Source: Cryptomeria japonica
Lineage: Eukaryota > Streptophyta > Pinopsida > Cupressales > Cupressaceae
Length of the DNA: 64,000 nucleotides
NCBI RefSeq assembly: GCF_030272615.1
Contig: NC_081408.1
Location: 304,333,450 to 304,397,449 of the forward strand
Direction: 5' to 3'
Shown here: one piece after another, positions 20,881-33,000 of the stretch
Layout of the letters: every line of letters starts with the position of its first letter
Numbering within the stretch: position 1 is the first letter of the stretch
Made by a program: the position numbers and the translations under genes
Notes under the pieces: model-generated
What the model saw: only the letters and a program-made list of their open reading frames with translations
Databases searched by the model: none
What the model was told of the DNA's origin: nothing

Positions 20881-23113
20881 TTCAAATATCAAAAAATACT
20901 AAAAACATTTAGAAAAATGTCTTGAAAAAAAAAATACAAAAAAAAAATCAAGAAAATAGTAAAGAAAAATCATGCATCCAAATAGTGAAAACCACTCTGG
21001 TGGCACCTTGGGTAAGTACGGTGGTGAAAACATGGTAAACAAGAGCCATTCGTAAAAGGCTATGGCTCTACTATCTTTTAGAATCATTGCAATCACATCC
21101 ATTGCATCCATTCATTCATCATTCAAACCATGACTTGTTATTGATATGCAATTTGGGTTATTACTACATGTGTCCAGAATCCCGCTTTCATAGGGACATC
21201 CAACTAGGGACAATGCTCTTAACCTATTAATGGAAGTGGATTCTACATTACTTGTGATTCATTGAGTTCCTCACTGAAAAATACATAGAAAATACCATAA
21301 ACATTCAGAAAAACTCAAACAATCCCAAAAACATTCGTAAAAACTCAGAAAATACCAAAAACATCCAAAAACATCCAAAAACATTCACAAAATCCAAAAA
21401 CATAACAAAAACATCAAAAATCAATAAAAAAAATTGCAACATATATTATTTTGTACATACACATCGCAACAGACACCAAACAAACATTTTGAGCTACTCA
21501 AACGATGACCACTTATCAAATCAACCAACCAATCAAAACATCTACACACAATCATCTTCGCAAGGATGCATCCTTCCTCACGAAACAAATACATGGTAAC
21601 ATTTCCTTTGATAAGAAAATTCTTTTTAGCTGATAAAGCATTTGGTTGGTTTGTTATTTATTTATTTATACCAGGTTCCTACGCTACTCAAGGATATCCA
21701 TAAGTGATTAGAGTAGCCAGGATGGTTCCTAATATCTTTTTATTTGTTTGCTGTTTGTAGATAGTTCCAATAAGTTCCGGGGCATGTACTAATGGTGTCT
21801 ACATGGGAAGTTCACTAAGCTATGTGATCCTATGAAAAATATAGTCATAGATCACTATGGCTTATTGACTACAACATATACCTTGACCATTTGTACATGA
21901 ACCAGAATGGAGGGGAACTTTCCTTGTTTGCGATGCTTGCTTACAGGTGAAATGCTCAAACTTAGTTTCTGCTACTTCAGCCAAGAATGATACTACCATG
22001 CTCGATGATGAAAATAAAGCACTGTAAATAATCTATGAATTGTCATTTCATCTCATCTATTTATATATTGCATTGCGTTGCATTCCATCCATCCATAAAT
22101 CCATATCGTTGCATATCATTCATACATAGTAATGACAATGGATACTCTATTTTGCTCCTTTTACATAGGAATGGGTCCTAGGTCCTCCATACCTTCTATC
22201 TAACATTTAATCACCCCCCTCATCCTCCCCATCTCGATCATCAACATCACATACCCTACATTGTGCCCCATCAACCCAATCAAGCTACATTCATCATCGT
22301 CCATCTCTAACAGGAAGGGTTGCGCTTCCCATCCTTGGTCATCCTATAAGCCAATCAAGTTACTCTGTCTACACACGTACATCAACTCACACACACCTAG
22401 ACTATCAACAAATACTTTGATCAAGTATCTTTGGGTCTCAACAGGTAATCGATCATGGCAAACCTAGACTACAACAAACATTTCTCATAATGGCCTAGTC
22501 TCAATGGGGCTACTATGATTCACCACAAACAACCTACAACGCAAACATTATTAATTGATCAACCAATCAAACACAATCAAAATGGACAATTACATCAATT
22601 GTCTAAGTCTCAACGAGTGTTTTGCTTCAGATACCTTGACTTCATTGGGCAGTTACATCAATTGTCTAAGTCACAAGAAGTCACTTTGATTCACTTACTC
22701 AGACTTTATCCTGTCCAAGCGAACAAGTGACATCAACTGTCATGATTTGACTCAACCGGGGCAATTTAACCGATTGCACCAGATTGTCCAACCAATTTTG
22801 ATCAACTGTACAACATCAATCAAAAGCACACACTACCTTTGCACTGTATCTCTTGCATGACCCAAGGGTACTCGCTGACTTGCCCTTTCTCTGTATTCAC
22901 TCTGTCTTCTCCCATTCTTTCACCATTATTTCTAAATTCTTCTATTCTACCTCCCCTCCACTTCTTTCTCTTTTTCGAGAGATCGCCCGATTTTTTGAAT
23001 TTTTTCGGCCCATCTCTCAAGGGGGCATACCACCCACTAAATTAACATATAGGGCATATTTCTTCACACCTATCTTTCTTTCATTGAAACGATGCGATAA
23101 ACCGCACTATCTC
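20881..23113 (+). other. Noncoding 3' region of element B
   Basis: No coding signal. Positions 20920-20960 are A-rich. Positions 21275-21430 are a degenerate AAAACATCC/AAAACTCAG tandem repeat; E has a similar A-rich stretch at 58980-59030 and shares TAGTGAAAAC...TGGTGAAAACAT nearby. A segment ACATCAATTGTCTAAGT occurs twice about 66 bp apart (near 22591 and 22654). Long 3' noncoding regions are usual for Tat elements. Confidence 0.6.
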
Positions 23114-23126
23114 AAAGAGGGGAAAA
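23114..23126 (+). other. Polypurine tract of element B
   Basis: AAAGAGGGGAAAA lies directly before the 3' LTR start TGTAGACACA. Confidence 0.85.
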
Positions 23127-24606
23127 TGTAGACACATAAATCTGTCCACTTAATTGAATGAATATTTTATATTTATTTGATTAATTAACCATTAGTCATC
23201 AGTTAATTAAATTAATATTTAATTAATTTATCCTCAACCTCTTCTCCTATTAATTAAATAAATTATTTAATTTTTTAAAATTAATTCATTAAGCCACATT
23301 CTAAGCAATCAATTAAATGAATAAAACATATTTGTTTAATTTAACCCCTTTCCTCCTTTAAATAAATAAATAAATATTTATTTAAATCCCTAAACTACCC
23401 CCCCCCCCCCCCCCCCCAACTTGCATTCTCCTACAAATGCAAGTTGCACCTATTTGATTGAAATAAAGTATTTTTATTTTAAATTAAAATCCTATTTTCT
23501 CTCACCCACCAAACCCACTTGCTCTTCTAATCCCCTTCTAGACTCTTCTAACCACCTTCTAGACTCTTCTAAACCCCTTCTAATTAGCCTAATCCATCTC
23601 CTAAATATTGTCACATTCTTAAGAAACTTGAAGTCACTTCTCAAAGCCTCAAAGTCTTTGAAATGCATTAAAGGCTTTATGTCTTCAACAAGTTAACCCT
23701 CAAAGTCCTCCAAACCACTTATGGCTCTTACATAACCATTAATGGTTAACTCAACTCACCCACATGGTTAGAGACTTTCCCTCTAACTTAACCTCCATAT
23801 AACTCGTGTCTCTTCAAGCATTTATTGCTTTGACCATGGTTATCTCCACTAACTCTTGCACAAGAGTTTATCCATTGGATAAAAGCATTACCCTTGGATA
23901 AAAGCTTTATCCATTAACTCAAGCCTAACCAAACCCTCCTAGGGTAATCCTCATGTTATCTCAAGCATTTAATTCTTCTTCGCTCTCCTCTCAAGCCATC
24001 TCATGTTGACATTTGTTATCATGGGATTGGGTTGAAAGCCATCACATGGATCACAAACCCATCAATCCTGGCCCTTGTTGAGATTACTCAATCTCAACCA
24101 TCCATTTCTCTATTTTTCCTATAAATAGAGCCCATTCCTTCTCCAAAAGGATCCAAAAATCTTGTATGCATCAAACTTATAGCAATTTTGAGAGAGCATT
24201 TAGAAGCATTTTTCTTTGTTATTTTGGCTAAAATTAACATAGAATAATTAAGGTATTTTCTCATATGAGCTTGTTTACATTTGCATAATTAGTTATCTTC
24301 ATTTTCATAATCTTGAATCTCCATAAGACATCCATAATAGTGCAAAAATCTGAGGGCTACACTCATGTGGAACTTGGAGAGGAGAGGAACAAGGGAGGAG
24401 CAACTATGAGCATGTTGGAGAGCATCTTAGAGGGGTTTATTTCATTCCTTCATTATTTTATGCTTTTCATTATCTGTTTTATATCTCTCTTGATATGCAT
24501 GTTTAGGATCATAGGTTCATTTGTGTTTCGTCTTTGATTGATACTAACATACTAATGTTTTTCTGAACTTGTGTGTGCCTTTTTCCATCCATTTTAGTGT
24601 GCATCA
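23127..24606 (+). repeat. 3' LTR of element B
   Basis: It matches the 5' LTR along its whole length and ends GTGTGCATCA. That same GCATCA end is found in solo LTR G, which confirms the boundary. It contains a run of 20 C at 23398-23417, a TATA box at 24120-24128 and the 74-codon ORF at 24313-24537. It lacks the 5' LTR filler duplication. Confidence 0.94.
24120..24128 (+). promoter_or_regulatory. TATA box, 3' LTR of B
   Basis: TATAAATAG, equivalent to 10448-10456. Transcription from here would run into the minus-strand A pol as antisense. Confidence 0.6.
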
Positions 24607-24611
24607 CATAC
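24607..24611. repeat. Right TSD of element B (CATAC)
   Basis: Second copy of the 9383-9387 pentamer, at which the minus-strand A pol resumes. Confidence 0.95.
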
Positions 24612-25745
24612 ATCATATGCATCTTTGAAATCATTATCCTCCTTGTACATGGCTTTAAGAGAATCAACACTAATGCTTTGCAACTGAATTTCCTAGATAG
24701 TGAGGGTTCTCCTGCTCAAAGCATTTGCAACCTTATTATACACACCCTTCTTATGCTTGATGGTAAAGGTGTAAGGTTGGAGTTGTTTGACCCACTTGAT
24801 GTTCCTTTGGTTCAACTTATCTTTTCCATTAAGGAAACTCAATGCATGGTTATCAGTATAAACAATAAACTCTTTTGGAAGAAGGTAATGGCACCACTTT
24901 TTGAGTGCTTGCACCATAGAATAGGGCTCCAAATCATAGGTTGAATACCTTTGTTTAGCCTCATTCAACTTCTCTGAAAAGAATGCCACCAGATGTTCTT
25001 CTTGACTAAGGACTGCACCTATTGCTTGCTTGCTTGCATCACATTCAACTATAAAAAGTTGATCAAAATTAGGGAGCCTCAAGGTGGGAAGTTCTACAAC
25101 CTTCCTCTTCAAAATCTCAAAGATTTGGTCTGCTTTCTCTGTCCATTCAAACCTGCATTTGATTCCTCCTTTTATAGTGTTAAGGACGAGAGCACAAATA
25201 TGACTAAAACCCTTGATGAATTTCCTATAAAAAGTAGCCAAACCATGAAAGCTCCTAACATCACCTATTGTCCTAGGTGTAGGCCAATTGATAATAGAAT
25301 CGACCTTAGAAAGATCCATTTTCAAACATCCATTGGAAACTACAAAGCCTAGATACACCAACTCAGTTTTCATGAATTCACACTTCTCTAGATTGATTAC
25401 CAACTTTTCCTCATGTAGCTTCCTCAAAACCTGATCCAAATGCTTCAAATGCTCCTCCTTGGACCTGATAAACACCAAGATGTCATCAAGATACACAATA
25501 ATTTTTTTTCCAATGAAGTCAACCAATACTTCATTCATGAGGCACATAAAAGTACTTGGTACATTTGTGAGGCCAAATGGCATCACCATCTACTCATATA
25601 AGCCCTCATTGGTTTTAAAGGTTGTCTTCCACTCATCAACGGGTCTAATTATGATTTGATGGTAACCTGACTTCAAATAAATCTTTGAAAAATAGCATGA
25701 CTCTCCAAGATAGTCCATTAGGTCTTCAATCCTAGGCATAGGAAA
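24612..25745 (-). pseudogene. Element A reverse transcriptase (C-terminal part) and RNase H
   Basis: On the minus strand, downstream of the break at 25746, [20 protein letters not shown] and [20 protein letters not shown] continue the RT fingers. TAG (plus-strand 25590-25592) replaces the Trp of GLYEWMVMPFGL. The following 298-codon frame has the catalytic box YLDD (plus-strand 25482-25493) in IIVYLDDILVF, KLHEEKLVINLEKCEFMKTE, FIVECDASKQAIGAVLS (RNase H Asp) and YTDNHALSFLNGKDKLNQRN. It ends near 24693. Pol then breaks frame into the linker cut by B. Confidence 0.9.
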
Positions 25746-27236
25746 CTAGTATCTAATTGTGATCTTGTTGATGGCTCTAGAATCAGTGCACATCCTCCAT
25801 GTTCCATCTTTTTTTGGTGCCAACATAGTGGGTACAACACATGGGCTCAAACTCTTCCTAATCAACCTCTTATCCAAAAGTTCTTGTACTTGTCTACCTA
25901 TCTCCTCATTCTGACTAGGAGTCATCTTGTAGGCAGCTTTATTAGGCAAGGTCACACAAGTGATTAGATCACTTTGATGGCTGATTTCTCTGATGGGAGA
26001 CAAGTTATCAGGCATGTCTTTGGCCACAACTCCCTTATATCTATCCAACATGGCTTGCACTTCACTAGGAGTCTGCCCCTTCTCACCATTTCCTTGCCTG
26101 GACTCATCTTTTGGGTGCAAAACTAAAGCATAGCATTGGGTCTCTTCAAGCTTGAGGACCTCTAAAAAATCCTTTCCACTAAGAAACATGACATTTGGAC
26201 TAACAATATTCTCTTCCCCTTGATCAGGTAAAGGATCCATCCTAAACTGTCTACCATTCTTGGTAATGACATACACATTCTTCTCCCCATCATGCTGTGC
26301 TTTGACATCATACTGCCAAGGGAGACCTAACAATAGGTGACAAGCATCCATAGGAAGGATATCATACAAGATCCTATCCTTATAGTCCCCCATTTCAAAA
26401 TCCACCCTCTTTTGTTCATCTACTACTACATGTTGCCCCTTGTTAAGCCAAGACACTCTATAAGGACTCACATGTGGTAACCTTTTCAATTCTAACTTCT
26501 CTACCATTTCTAAAGCAACAATATTTTCCGTGGATCCGAAATCTACAATCACCTTGCAAACCTTACCATGGGACTTACAAGTAGTTTTGAAGAGTGACTT
26601 TCTTTGTGGTGGCTCTTTGCATTGGGGTACCTTCAACAACATCCTCCTTAGCATGAGGCTTTCTCCATCCGAGGTGGGACATGCATTTCCCATGGGTAAA
26701 TTGATACTTTGTCCATCATCTTCTTGCACAAGTTGAGTCCTTCTTTCTGGTCCATGTGAGATAGTATCTTTCTTCAGGCATCTACTCATTGTGTGACCCA
26801 CTTGGTGGCAATTGTAACATTTACTAGTGAAAACACCAAGACCTCTACCTTGTTTTCCTTTCCTACCCCTACCAAAAGGTCTCCTTCCTCCTCTAAAGCC
26901 TCCACTCTTATTATTGAACTCTCCATTGGACTCTTGTTGGTTAGTGTCTCCATTTTTTAAAGGAGTATTTCTTCCTCCATAGCCACCTCTACCTCTGAAA
27001 TTCCTACCTCCCCTTCCTCTATTGTTTTGTTCTCCTCTTCTCCTTATCTTATCCTCCACCCTCAATGCCAATTGGAAGCATTTGTGCATAGTGTCTGGAG
27101 CCATGATGTTGATCTCATCTTGGATATTTTTCCTTAACCCATTCAGGTATCTAGCCACCTTCTCCACCTCTTCTTCATGCTTCTTGGACCTAAGACTTAG
27201 TTTGTGAAATTCTTTAGTATATGCATTCACATCCAA
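25746..27236 (-). CDS. Element A gag C-terminal region, zinc knuckle, protease and RT start
   Basis: A 496-codon minus-strand stretch. It begins in Gag (VEKVARYLNGLRKNIQDEIN), passes an RG-rich segment (NNRGRGGRNFRGRGGYGG) and a CCHC knuckle, CYNCHQVGHTMSRC, that would bind RNA. Protease follows: CKVIVDFGSTENIVALEMVE, where the usual D-S-G reads D-F-G, and CHLLLGLPWQYD. The RT N-terminus is present up to GTWRMCTDSRAINKITIRY and a TAG. The fusion of gag, protease and RT in one frame is normal for chromoviruses. The Ser to Phe change in the protease motif and the terminal stop suggest it is inactive. Confidence 0.85.
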   Translation of the reverse strand: MDVNAYTKEFHKLSLRSKKHEEEVEKVARYLNGLRKNIQDEINIMAPDTMHKCFQLALRVEDKIRRRGEQNNRGRGGRNFRGRGGYGGRNTPLKNGDTNQQESNGEFNNKSGGFRGGRRPFGRGRKGKQGRGLGVFTSKCYNCHQVGHTMSRCLKKDTISHGPERRTQLVQEDDGQSINLPMGNACPTSDGESLMLRRMLLKVPQCKEPPQRKSLFKTTCKSHGKVCKVIVDFGSTENIVALEMVEKLELKRLPHVSPYRVSWLNKGQHVVVDEQKRVDFEMGDYKDRILYDILPMDACHLLLGLPWQYDVKAQHDGEKNVYVITKNGRQFRMDPLPDQGEENIVSPNVMFLSGKDFLEVLKLEETQCYALVLHPKDESRQGNGEKGQTPSEVQAMLDRYKGVVAKDMPDNLSPIREISHQSDLITCVTLPNKAAYKMTPSQNEEIGRQVQELLDKRLIRKSLSPCVVPTMLAPKKDGTWRMCTDSRAINKITIRY

Positions 27237-27794
27237 CTGCCTCTGTCTAATATTTTTCAGTGTCTTATAGATCTAAACCTCATAGTTTATTGGTAGGAAT
27301 TGGTCTTTGATTTTGCTCTTCATCCTCTCCTAAGAGGATATCTTCTTCTTCTCTATGTTCACCCTTTCTTCTTGCAACACTGTCCACCACAACAAGGCAG
27401 ACCCCTTGAGTCTAGACTTTGCCAAACTCACTCTTTTCTCCTCTAGGACCTGTTTGTACTCAAAGTGGTTATTGAGTGCTTCTATCGATTCAAGCACCTC
27501 TTCTCCATTCAGGCTACCGCTATAGATAGGTAAACTTTCCACATTGTCCCTATTTACTAATTTCAAAGCATCCAAGAACATCTTTTGATCAGGTGCCATA
27601 TTATGAGGGATGGTCTCCTGCTCCTCATTCTCCTCTTCTAATTCATCATCACAAGTTTTGTCCTTTCCCTTGGACTGTCTGGTCTCTTTGAGTTTCTCTT
27701 CAAGCAACTCCTCTACCATCTTCTTGATGACCTCTAGGTTAATTGCCTTAGGAGGCATTATAGCAGGTTCTTCTCCAAATTCTGAGTTTGACAT
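27237..27794 (-). pseudogene. Element A gag N-terminal region
   Basis: The minus-strand frame from 27794 to 27330 begins MSNSEFGEEPAIMPPKAINL with an acidic coiled segment (DDELEEENEEQETIPHN) and the first Gag helices (GSALLWWTVLQEERV). It ends at a stop near 27330. A frame change over 27237-27329 separates it from the rest of gag. The start lies 23 bp after the PBS. Confidence 0.8.
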
Positions 27795-27816
27795 ACACTA
27801 TTCCACCCTTTGTATA

Positions 27817-27830
27817 GCTTTGATACCAAT
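27817..27830 (-). other. Primer binding site of element A (initiator tRNA-Met type)
   Basis: The minus strand reads ATTGGTATCAAAGC just inside the 5' LTR. This differs by one base from the TGGTATCAGAGC complement of plant initiator tRNA-Met seen intact in C and F. Confidence 0.85.
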
Positions 27831-27831
27831 A

Positions 27832-29026
27832 TGATGTAGAGGGTTCGGTGTTGTTCTACCACTTGCTTGGTTTTTTCTTCTAAAGAGGGTCTCCACTTGG
27901 TTCCATCCAATGGACCAATGTCTTCAACCTTCCCAAGGTTTCAAGATCTTTCCCTAGATCCTTCCAAAGGATCTCTCCACTCAAGGCAACTCACAACTAA
28001 CAAGGAGTCTCCTACTCCTAAGGTTTCAACCCTTCAACCAAGGACACCTAACAACTCCAAACCCCAAGCAATGAGATATTTACTCAAAAGGTGGAATCTA
28101 ACCTATGTGAGTGTTTTCACATATTTTATATGGTATTTTAATTGATCTTGACCCCTTTTATGGGTTTTTACTAGCCCTTTGTATCTTTTTCCCTTTTGGA
28201 CCTAGGAGATAGGGCTACAAGCAATTAGCCCTCTGTTTGGACTTTTACCAATTTGTCTCACAAAATACCTAAACCAACCCCTAAAATTTTTTGATATTAG
28301 AGTACCCTTTTGGGCATTCTACAAGATTCCAAACTTCTGCATCTGGGTTTTCAGGGCAAGTTTTCAAACCCTATTGGACCTATTTTTGGTCTAACTAGTC
28401 GGTATGGAGGTTTAGGCCTCAAAACCTTCACTAGTTGGATGGAGAGGGTGTTCACATGCCTAAGGGTCCTTCCCATGCAATTATTTACCACCATTGTTTC
28501 CATTGTCTCAAGGATTCATTCAACCCCTTACTACATAGACTTGCAACATGGAGATGTCAACTCTAGGGTATCACTCCAATAATTCCAAAATGAGAACATA
28601 TGCTTCCCAAACCAGAAAAAAATAAAAATGTACATGGTAATCCAACATTCCTCAGGGTTTCATACCTTTCCCATGGAGGAATGTTGAATAGGGTCTCCTT
28701 TTGCATCCAAACCCTGATTTTGAGGGTTTTACCAGGCAACGAGGATGAAAAATCAATTAATCCTCAATCTCAGAACTTCAAAACCCCAAACAAAGTTCAA
28801 ATGAGAGGTGATTCACTTTTACACTCATTTCAAAGCATTAGATCTCCCATAAGTCTGTACCAATCCATACCAAGGCCAAGAATCCAAGGAAAAACAATAA
28901 AAATGATAGTTTCAGATTGGTTGGAAGCATCAATTTCATTCAAATCCTTCATGTAACCTTTGGGAGTCATTCCTCAGGCTTATTTAAGACCGAGGAAGCC
29001 TTCTAACCACTTCCCAACATACAAAA
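27832..29026 (-). repeat. 5' LTR of element A, PBS-proximal fragment
   Basis: It matches 6402 onward of the 3' LTR. It is cut at 29026 by element C; the last five bases (CAAAA) are one TSD copy. The rest lies at 35547-35905, giving 1,554 bp in total. Confidence 0.93.
29022..29026. repeat. Left TSD of element C (CAAAA)
   Basis: Matches CAAAA at 35542-35546. The joined sequence then follows the 3' LTR of A near 7607. Confidence 0.95.
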
Positions 29027-29817
29027 TGTTAGGATTCCCAAAGATACTAAGAGGGGGGGGGGGTGAATCAATATATAACCGGTTGTTGAATTTACTTGAT
29101 TTAAAACATGTAAAGCATATCAATATAGTGTACCGGTAAACAAGAAATAATGCAGTAAATAGGAATAACAATAGCCACATAAGAAGCACACCATAACACA
29201 GTATTTTAACAAGGAAACCTAGTGTGGGAAAAACCTCGGTGGGATTTGTGACCCACAATATTCGCTTACTGGCCAATAAGTGAATATTACTCTTACAATA
29301 GGGGCCTACACATGCAGGAAGGCCAAGTGCCTAGAGCTCACTGCTCAATTACAAAATGGGAAGTCTCACTGACTTACAAAATGGATTATGCAAATCCAAT
29401 GTCTTGTACTACTTCAAAATAGCATCTGCTATGCCAGATCCAGTACCGGTTTTAGCTCTGCTTCATACATAAACCCTTAACCTATAATTCGCATATTAGG
29501 TCTGCATATTTTCGCTTATCTGCTTCCTTACAAATGTTCTATAATGATCTCATACATATATGAGTCATTTTACAACTTGCCATGTTGGATTACAATGATT
29601 TTACAATAATTTACAAAATATATTATAAACAAAATTCATGTCGGCCTGGGTGCCAGTATACTTCATTTTACTGCCGGTGGTCTGTGTGCCGATGTAGAGT
29701 CTGTCTTTGCTGGTGCCGATAAATTGTCTTGCCGATGTCATAGGATTTCAAGGTTGCCATCAATGACAAAACCTTCAATCACCTACAATATCTCATTGGA
29801 GTGTGCATTTGCCAACA
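29027..29817 (-). repeat. 3' LTR of element C
   Basis: On the plus strand it runs TGTTAGGATTCCC to GCCAACA. It has 11 G at 29053-29063, and TGCCGGTG-like motifs at 29665, 29690 and 29733 region. A hand comparison of about 92 bp near 29490 with the 5' LTR shows five differences. Confidence 0.95.
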
Positions 29818-29829
29818 ATCTCCCCCTTT
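29818..29829 (-). other. Polypurine tract of element C
   Basis: The minus strand reads AAAGGGGGAGAT immediately before the 3' LTR (TGTTGGC...), a textbook tract. Confidence 0.92.
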
Positions 29830-30019
29830 GGCATTGATGGCAACACTCATAAGAAAAATTCAAAAATAAAAAAATGGTTTGCCAAAAATGTGTTACCAAA
29901 AATATGTGCTCCCCCTAAGCTGATGATCTCTGCTTCTGGATTTTTCTCATTACCTCTACTCCCCCTTTGACATCAATGACAAAGGTTGTCAAAGTGTCAA
30001 TTGAGTGTGGTTTCCAACT
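29830..30019 (-). other. 3' untranslated segment of element C
   Basis: No reading frame of note. A second purine-rich tract, AAAGGGGGAGTAGAGGTAAT, lies at about 29951-29970 on the minus strand, and GGGGGAGCACATA at about 29908-29920. Confidence 0.5.
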
Positions 30020-33000
30020 TCATCCTTGTAACCGGTTGGTTACAATCTGAAAAAGGTCTGCCAATACCAGATTCAGGCTCTCAGTGAACCGTTTTCTATC
30101 CTTTAATGTGGCCTCTGTCCTCTGAATTGTACCGATGAGGTGTTTCATTTGTTGTGCCGGTGTTTTATGTCCTTGAATTAAAGCCTCAGATATCTCTTTT
30201 CTTAAGGAGGCAAGGTAGTCCAATTTTGGACGAAGTCTCCATTTTAAATATTTTGCCTTTTCTTTTATTCTTTCCTTTTCTCTTTCCAATTTTAGAAGTT
30301 CCTCCTCAAAACCTGTTATTTTCTGCTCGAAAACTGATAGTGGTTCAGATGAATTAATGAAATTATCAGCTAGTTGATTTATTTCTTCATGTACCTTGCT
30401 GATCTTCTTGTCTATATCTACTGTCAAATAGTTAGTTTTACATGTATCTCTGTACAAAGTTTTAAATTCTTTTAGTGTACTACATAGTGCCGGTAAAAGA
30501 GTGTCAAATTGTCTCATACACTTCTTTATTTCCTCTTCAAAGAATTTGTGTTTTTCTTTCTCAAGTTTCTCCTTGAATGCTTCCTCATTTATTTGTTCAA
30601 CTGTCACAATGTTGTCAGTAATATACTTAGACAATGTGTCAAGTTGATTCAAAGAATCTTTATTATCTATATTGCACTTGGGTGCTATCATTTTCAAAAT
30701 TGGAATTGTGTCATCAATTGCTTTATATGCTTGTGAGCTACACTCTATTATCTTCTTGATAGAATCCAAAAGAACTTCTGTCACATTTGTTGGTCTGAAT
30801 TCTACAATGGAAGAACCAACAATCTGTATTCCGCTGGTGTGAGTAGCTTCTTTGCTTGTAGTGACGTCTAGTAGGTCAGTTTGTGTTTGCATTTCTCTAA
30901 GAAAAGGTTTGGGTTCTTCAGCTTTTTTCAGTGGCACTGTCTCTGCATGAACCTATTGCTGCGAGGGAGCCTATTTCCCAGTGTTGTCCACTGCCGGTTT
31001 CTCTTCTGTGCTATCTGTTGCCGGTGGCTCATTTGCCACATTTGTTCTCCCTGTTGCATCCTTATCTACCACAATATTTAATTTTTGAGTGTCAATGTTA
31101 ATTGTATATAACACCTCAGAATCAGGAGTTGTGTCCTCATGTGGTATGTCCATACTCTCACTAGCCAGTTGATTGTCAGCGGTAACTACCGGTGGAGTAT
31201 TTAGAGGCGGTGGGGATAAGTTGTTTGCTATTTTTATTCTGGGTGGTTCACCAACCTTTCCTTTGCCTTTGTCTCTTTCCATCTGATATACCTTGATGGT
31301 TTTAGGTTTGAGAAATTCTTCTTACTTTTCTTTCTCTACAAAGAAAATATCCCATCCATCAGTAGTTTCCTCAGAAACTTCCTTCACTCTACCAACCATT
31401 AATGCTACATGCCGGTGTGCAGTAGAGAATACTATCCAGTTAGCCTCAGAGATCAGTTGATCTATCTCTTCAGGTGAGTTGACAGGATGTACAACAAGTA
31501 GTTTTTCAATTTTAATCTTTTTATCCAAATCAACAATAGATAACCTTCTAGCTTCTAATCTCCTATACAAGTCATTTGCAATTTCATCATCAATTTGCAT
31601 TAAGAATTTCTTGTATATATCCAAGTGTAAGATTACACTGTTCTCTATTCTTTCCTTATCATCAGTTGATAATGTGTCATACAATTTGCTGATGTTTTTC
31701 AACTTACCATCCTCTGTTATTTCATCAAGAAGTTTGTCTATTGGAGCAATGGTTTGTTGAGTCTTCTTTTTCTTGGGAGTCATTTTCTTTGCCGAAGGCC
31801 TTACTGCCTGTTGTTTCTATCTTGTTCTTCTAGGAGAAGGTGAAGATACCAGTGAAGGTTTCCTTTTTCTTTCAACTCTTTTGAATGCAACTGGTATATC
31901 ACTTTCAGAAGAAGTTCCCACCAGTGAAATATGAGTTTCCAATTGAGGAGCTTCCAACTCACTTTCACTTATGCCAGTTTGTTTTAACACATCTTCCTTT
32001 AATGATTTTGCCTGCCGGGTACCTTTTCTTATATTTGCTTCAACCTTCTTAACCCTTTTCTTTGATTGAATTTGACTCTCTATTGTTTTTGCATTTCCAA
32101 AAACTTCCTCAGTAGGTTCCTTGGGTGCTTCAAGGAGGGCTTTTGCATAAGTTTCAATGATATTGTCATCTGTTTCATAGCCCATTTCAATTACCCAGAT
32201 GGTTCTAGGGATAAATGCCTCCATCCAAATTTCATCTTTCTTAATCACAAAACAGATTTCTTTTTGATATTTATCTACAATAGCTTGTGATAGTCTTACT
32301 CTAGATTTCATTTGGGCCTTCAATGCGTGAAAATACTCATCTATGTTCTTTTCCCTATTCTCTCCCATGTTGTTCAGTAAATTTGATAGTTGTTTGCCTA
32401 CCGGTATATCAAAACCAAGATTTTTATTACCAATACCAGGTACTTGTTTGGTTATGTGCAACATTAGACAAACAAGTAGGTTTCCAAATCTGAATGTTCC
32501 CTTTTTGTCTTTCTTTATCTTTCCCAAATTGTCAATTAGTTCATCTTTAAGCCATTCACACACATCAATTCTTGCATTATCATTAACCATGTCATAGGCA
32601 CTCTTTATACACCGGCTAGAAACTGAGTTCAACCTATTTGCATGTGTAGCCTTATAACCTAAGATCATACTGATAAGTCTGACATTAATATCCTTTATAT
32701 CGTTTACCCTTAAAGATCTTTTATCAGATGTTGCACCGGTTAGGCTTGTTACTAAGTCATTTGAGACCTTCTTTGTTTTGTCAGGTCGATTGCCAGTGGA
32801 GGGTAACCCTATTACAATGTTTACTACTTCCTTTTTGATTTTATGCATTGAGTCCAACTAGAAAAATTCACCATGTACCCTGCTTAGTACAATCCTTATG
32901 ATATCCTTAGGAAAATCCGGGATACTAAGAATTTCAGTGAAACCTAGGGTTTCTACTATCTTGTGTTCAGGTTTGATATTTCAGGATTCATCACAAATTA

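Larger units (their letters stand above)
9388..24606 (+). mobile_element. Element B: 15.2-kb Tat-type Ty3/Gypsy retrotransposon
   Basis: Two LTRs (9388-10934 and 23127-24606), a PBS-like site, a 2.8-kb leader with a pre-gag ORF, gag, protease, RT, RNase H, a second (archaeal-type) RNase H, integrase, a 2.2-kb noncoding 3' region and a polypurine tract lie in the expected order. The duplicated RNase H and the large size fit the Tat/Ogre lineage. Flanking CATAC copies and exact continuity of the A pol across the insertion fix both ends. Several frameshifts and stops show the copy is inactive. Confidence 0.93.

Noticed and set aside
22261-23131. Several 66-92 codon frames in the 3' region of B
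   Set aside because: C/T-rich or repeated low-complexity frames without similarity to E or to known families.
27817-27830. The sites at 27817, 34703 and 60750 as tRNA genes
   Set aside because: They are only about 12-14 bases of complement to a tRNA 3' end, next to LTRs: primer binding sites.
29641-29760. CCGGT repeats as a CRISPR-like or satellite array
   Set aside because: Spacing and flanks are irregular, and the motif is spread through a plant LTR element.
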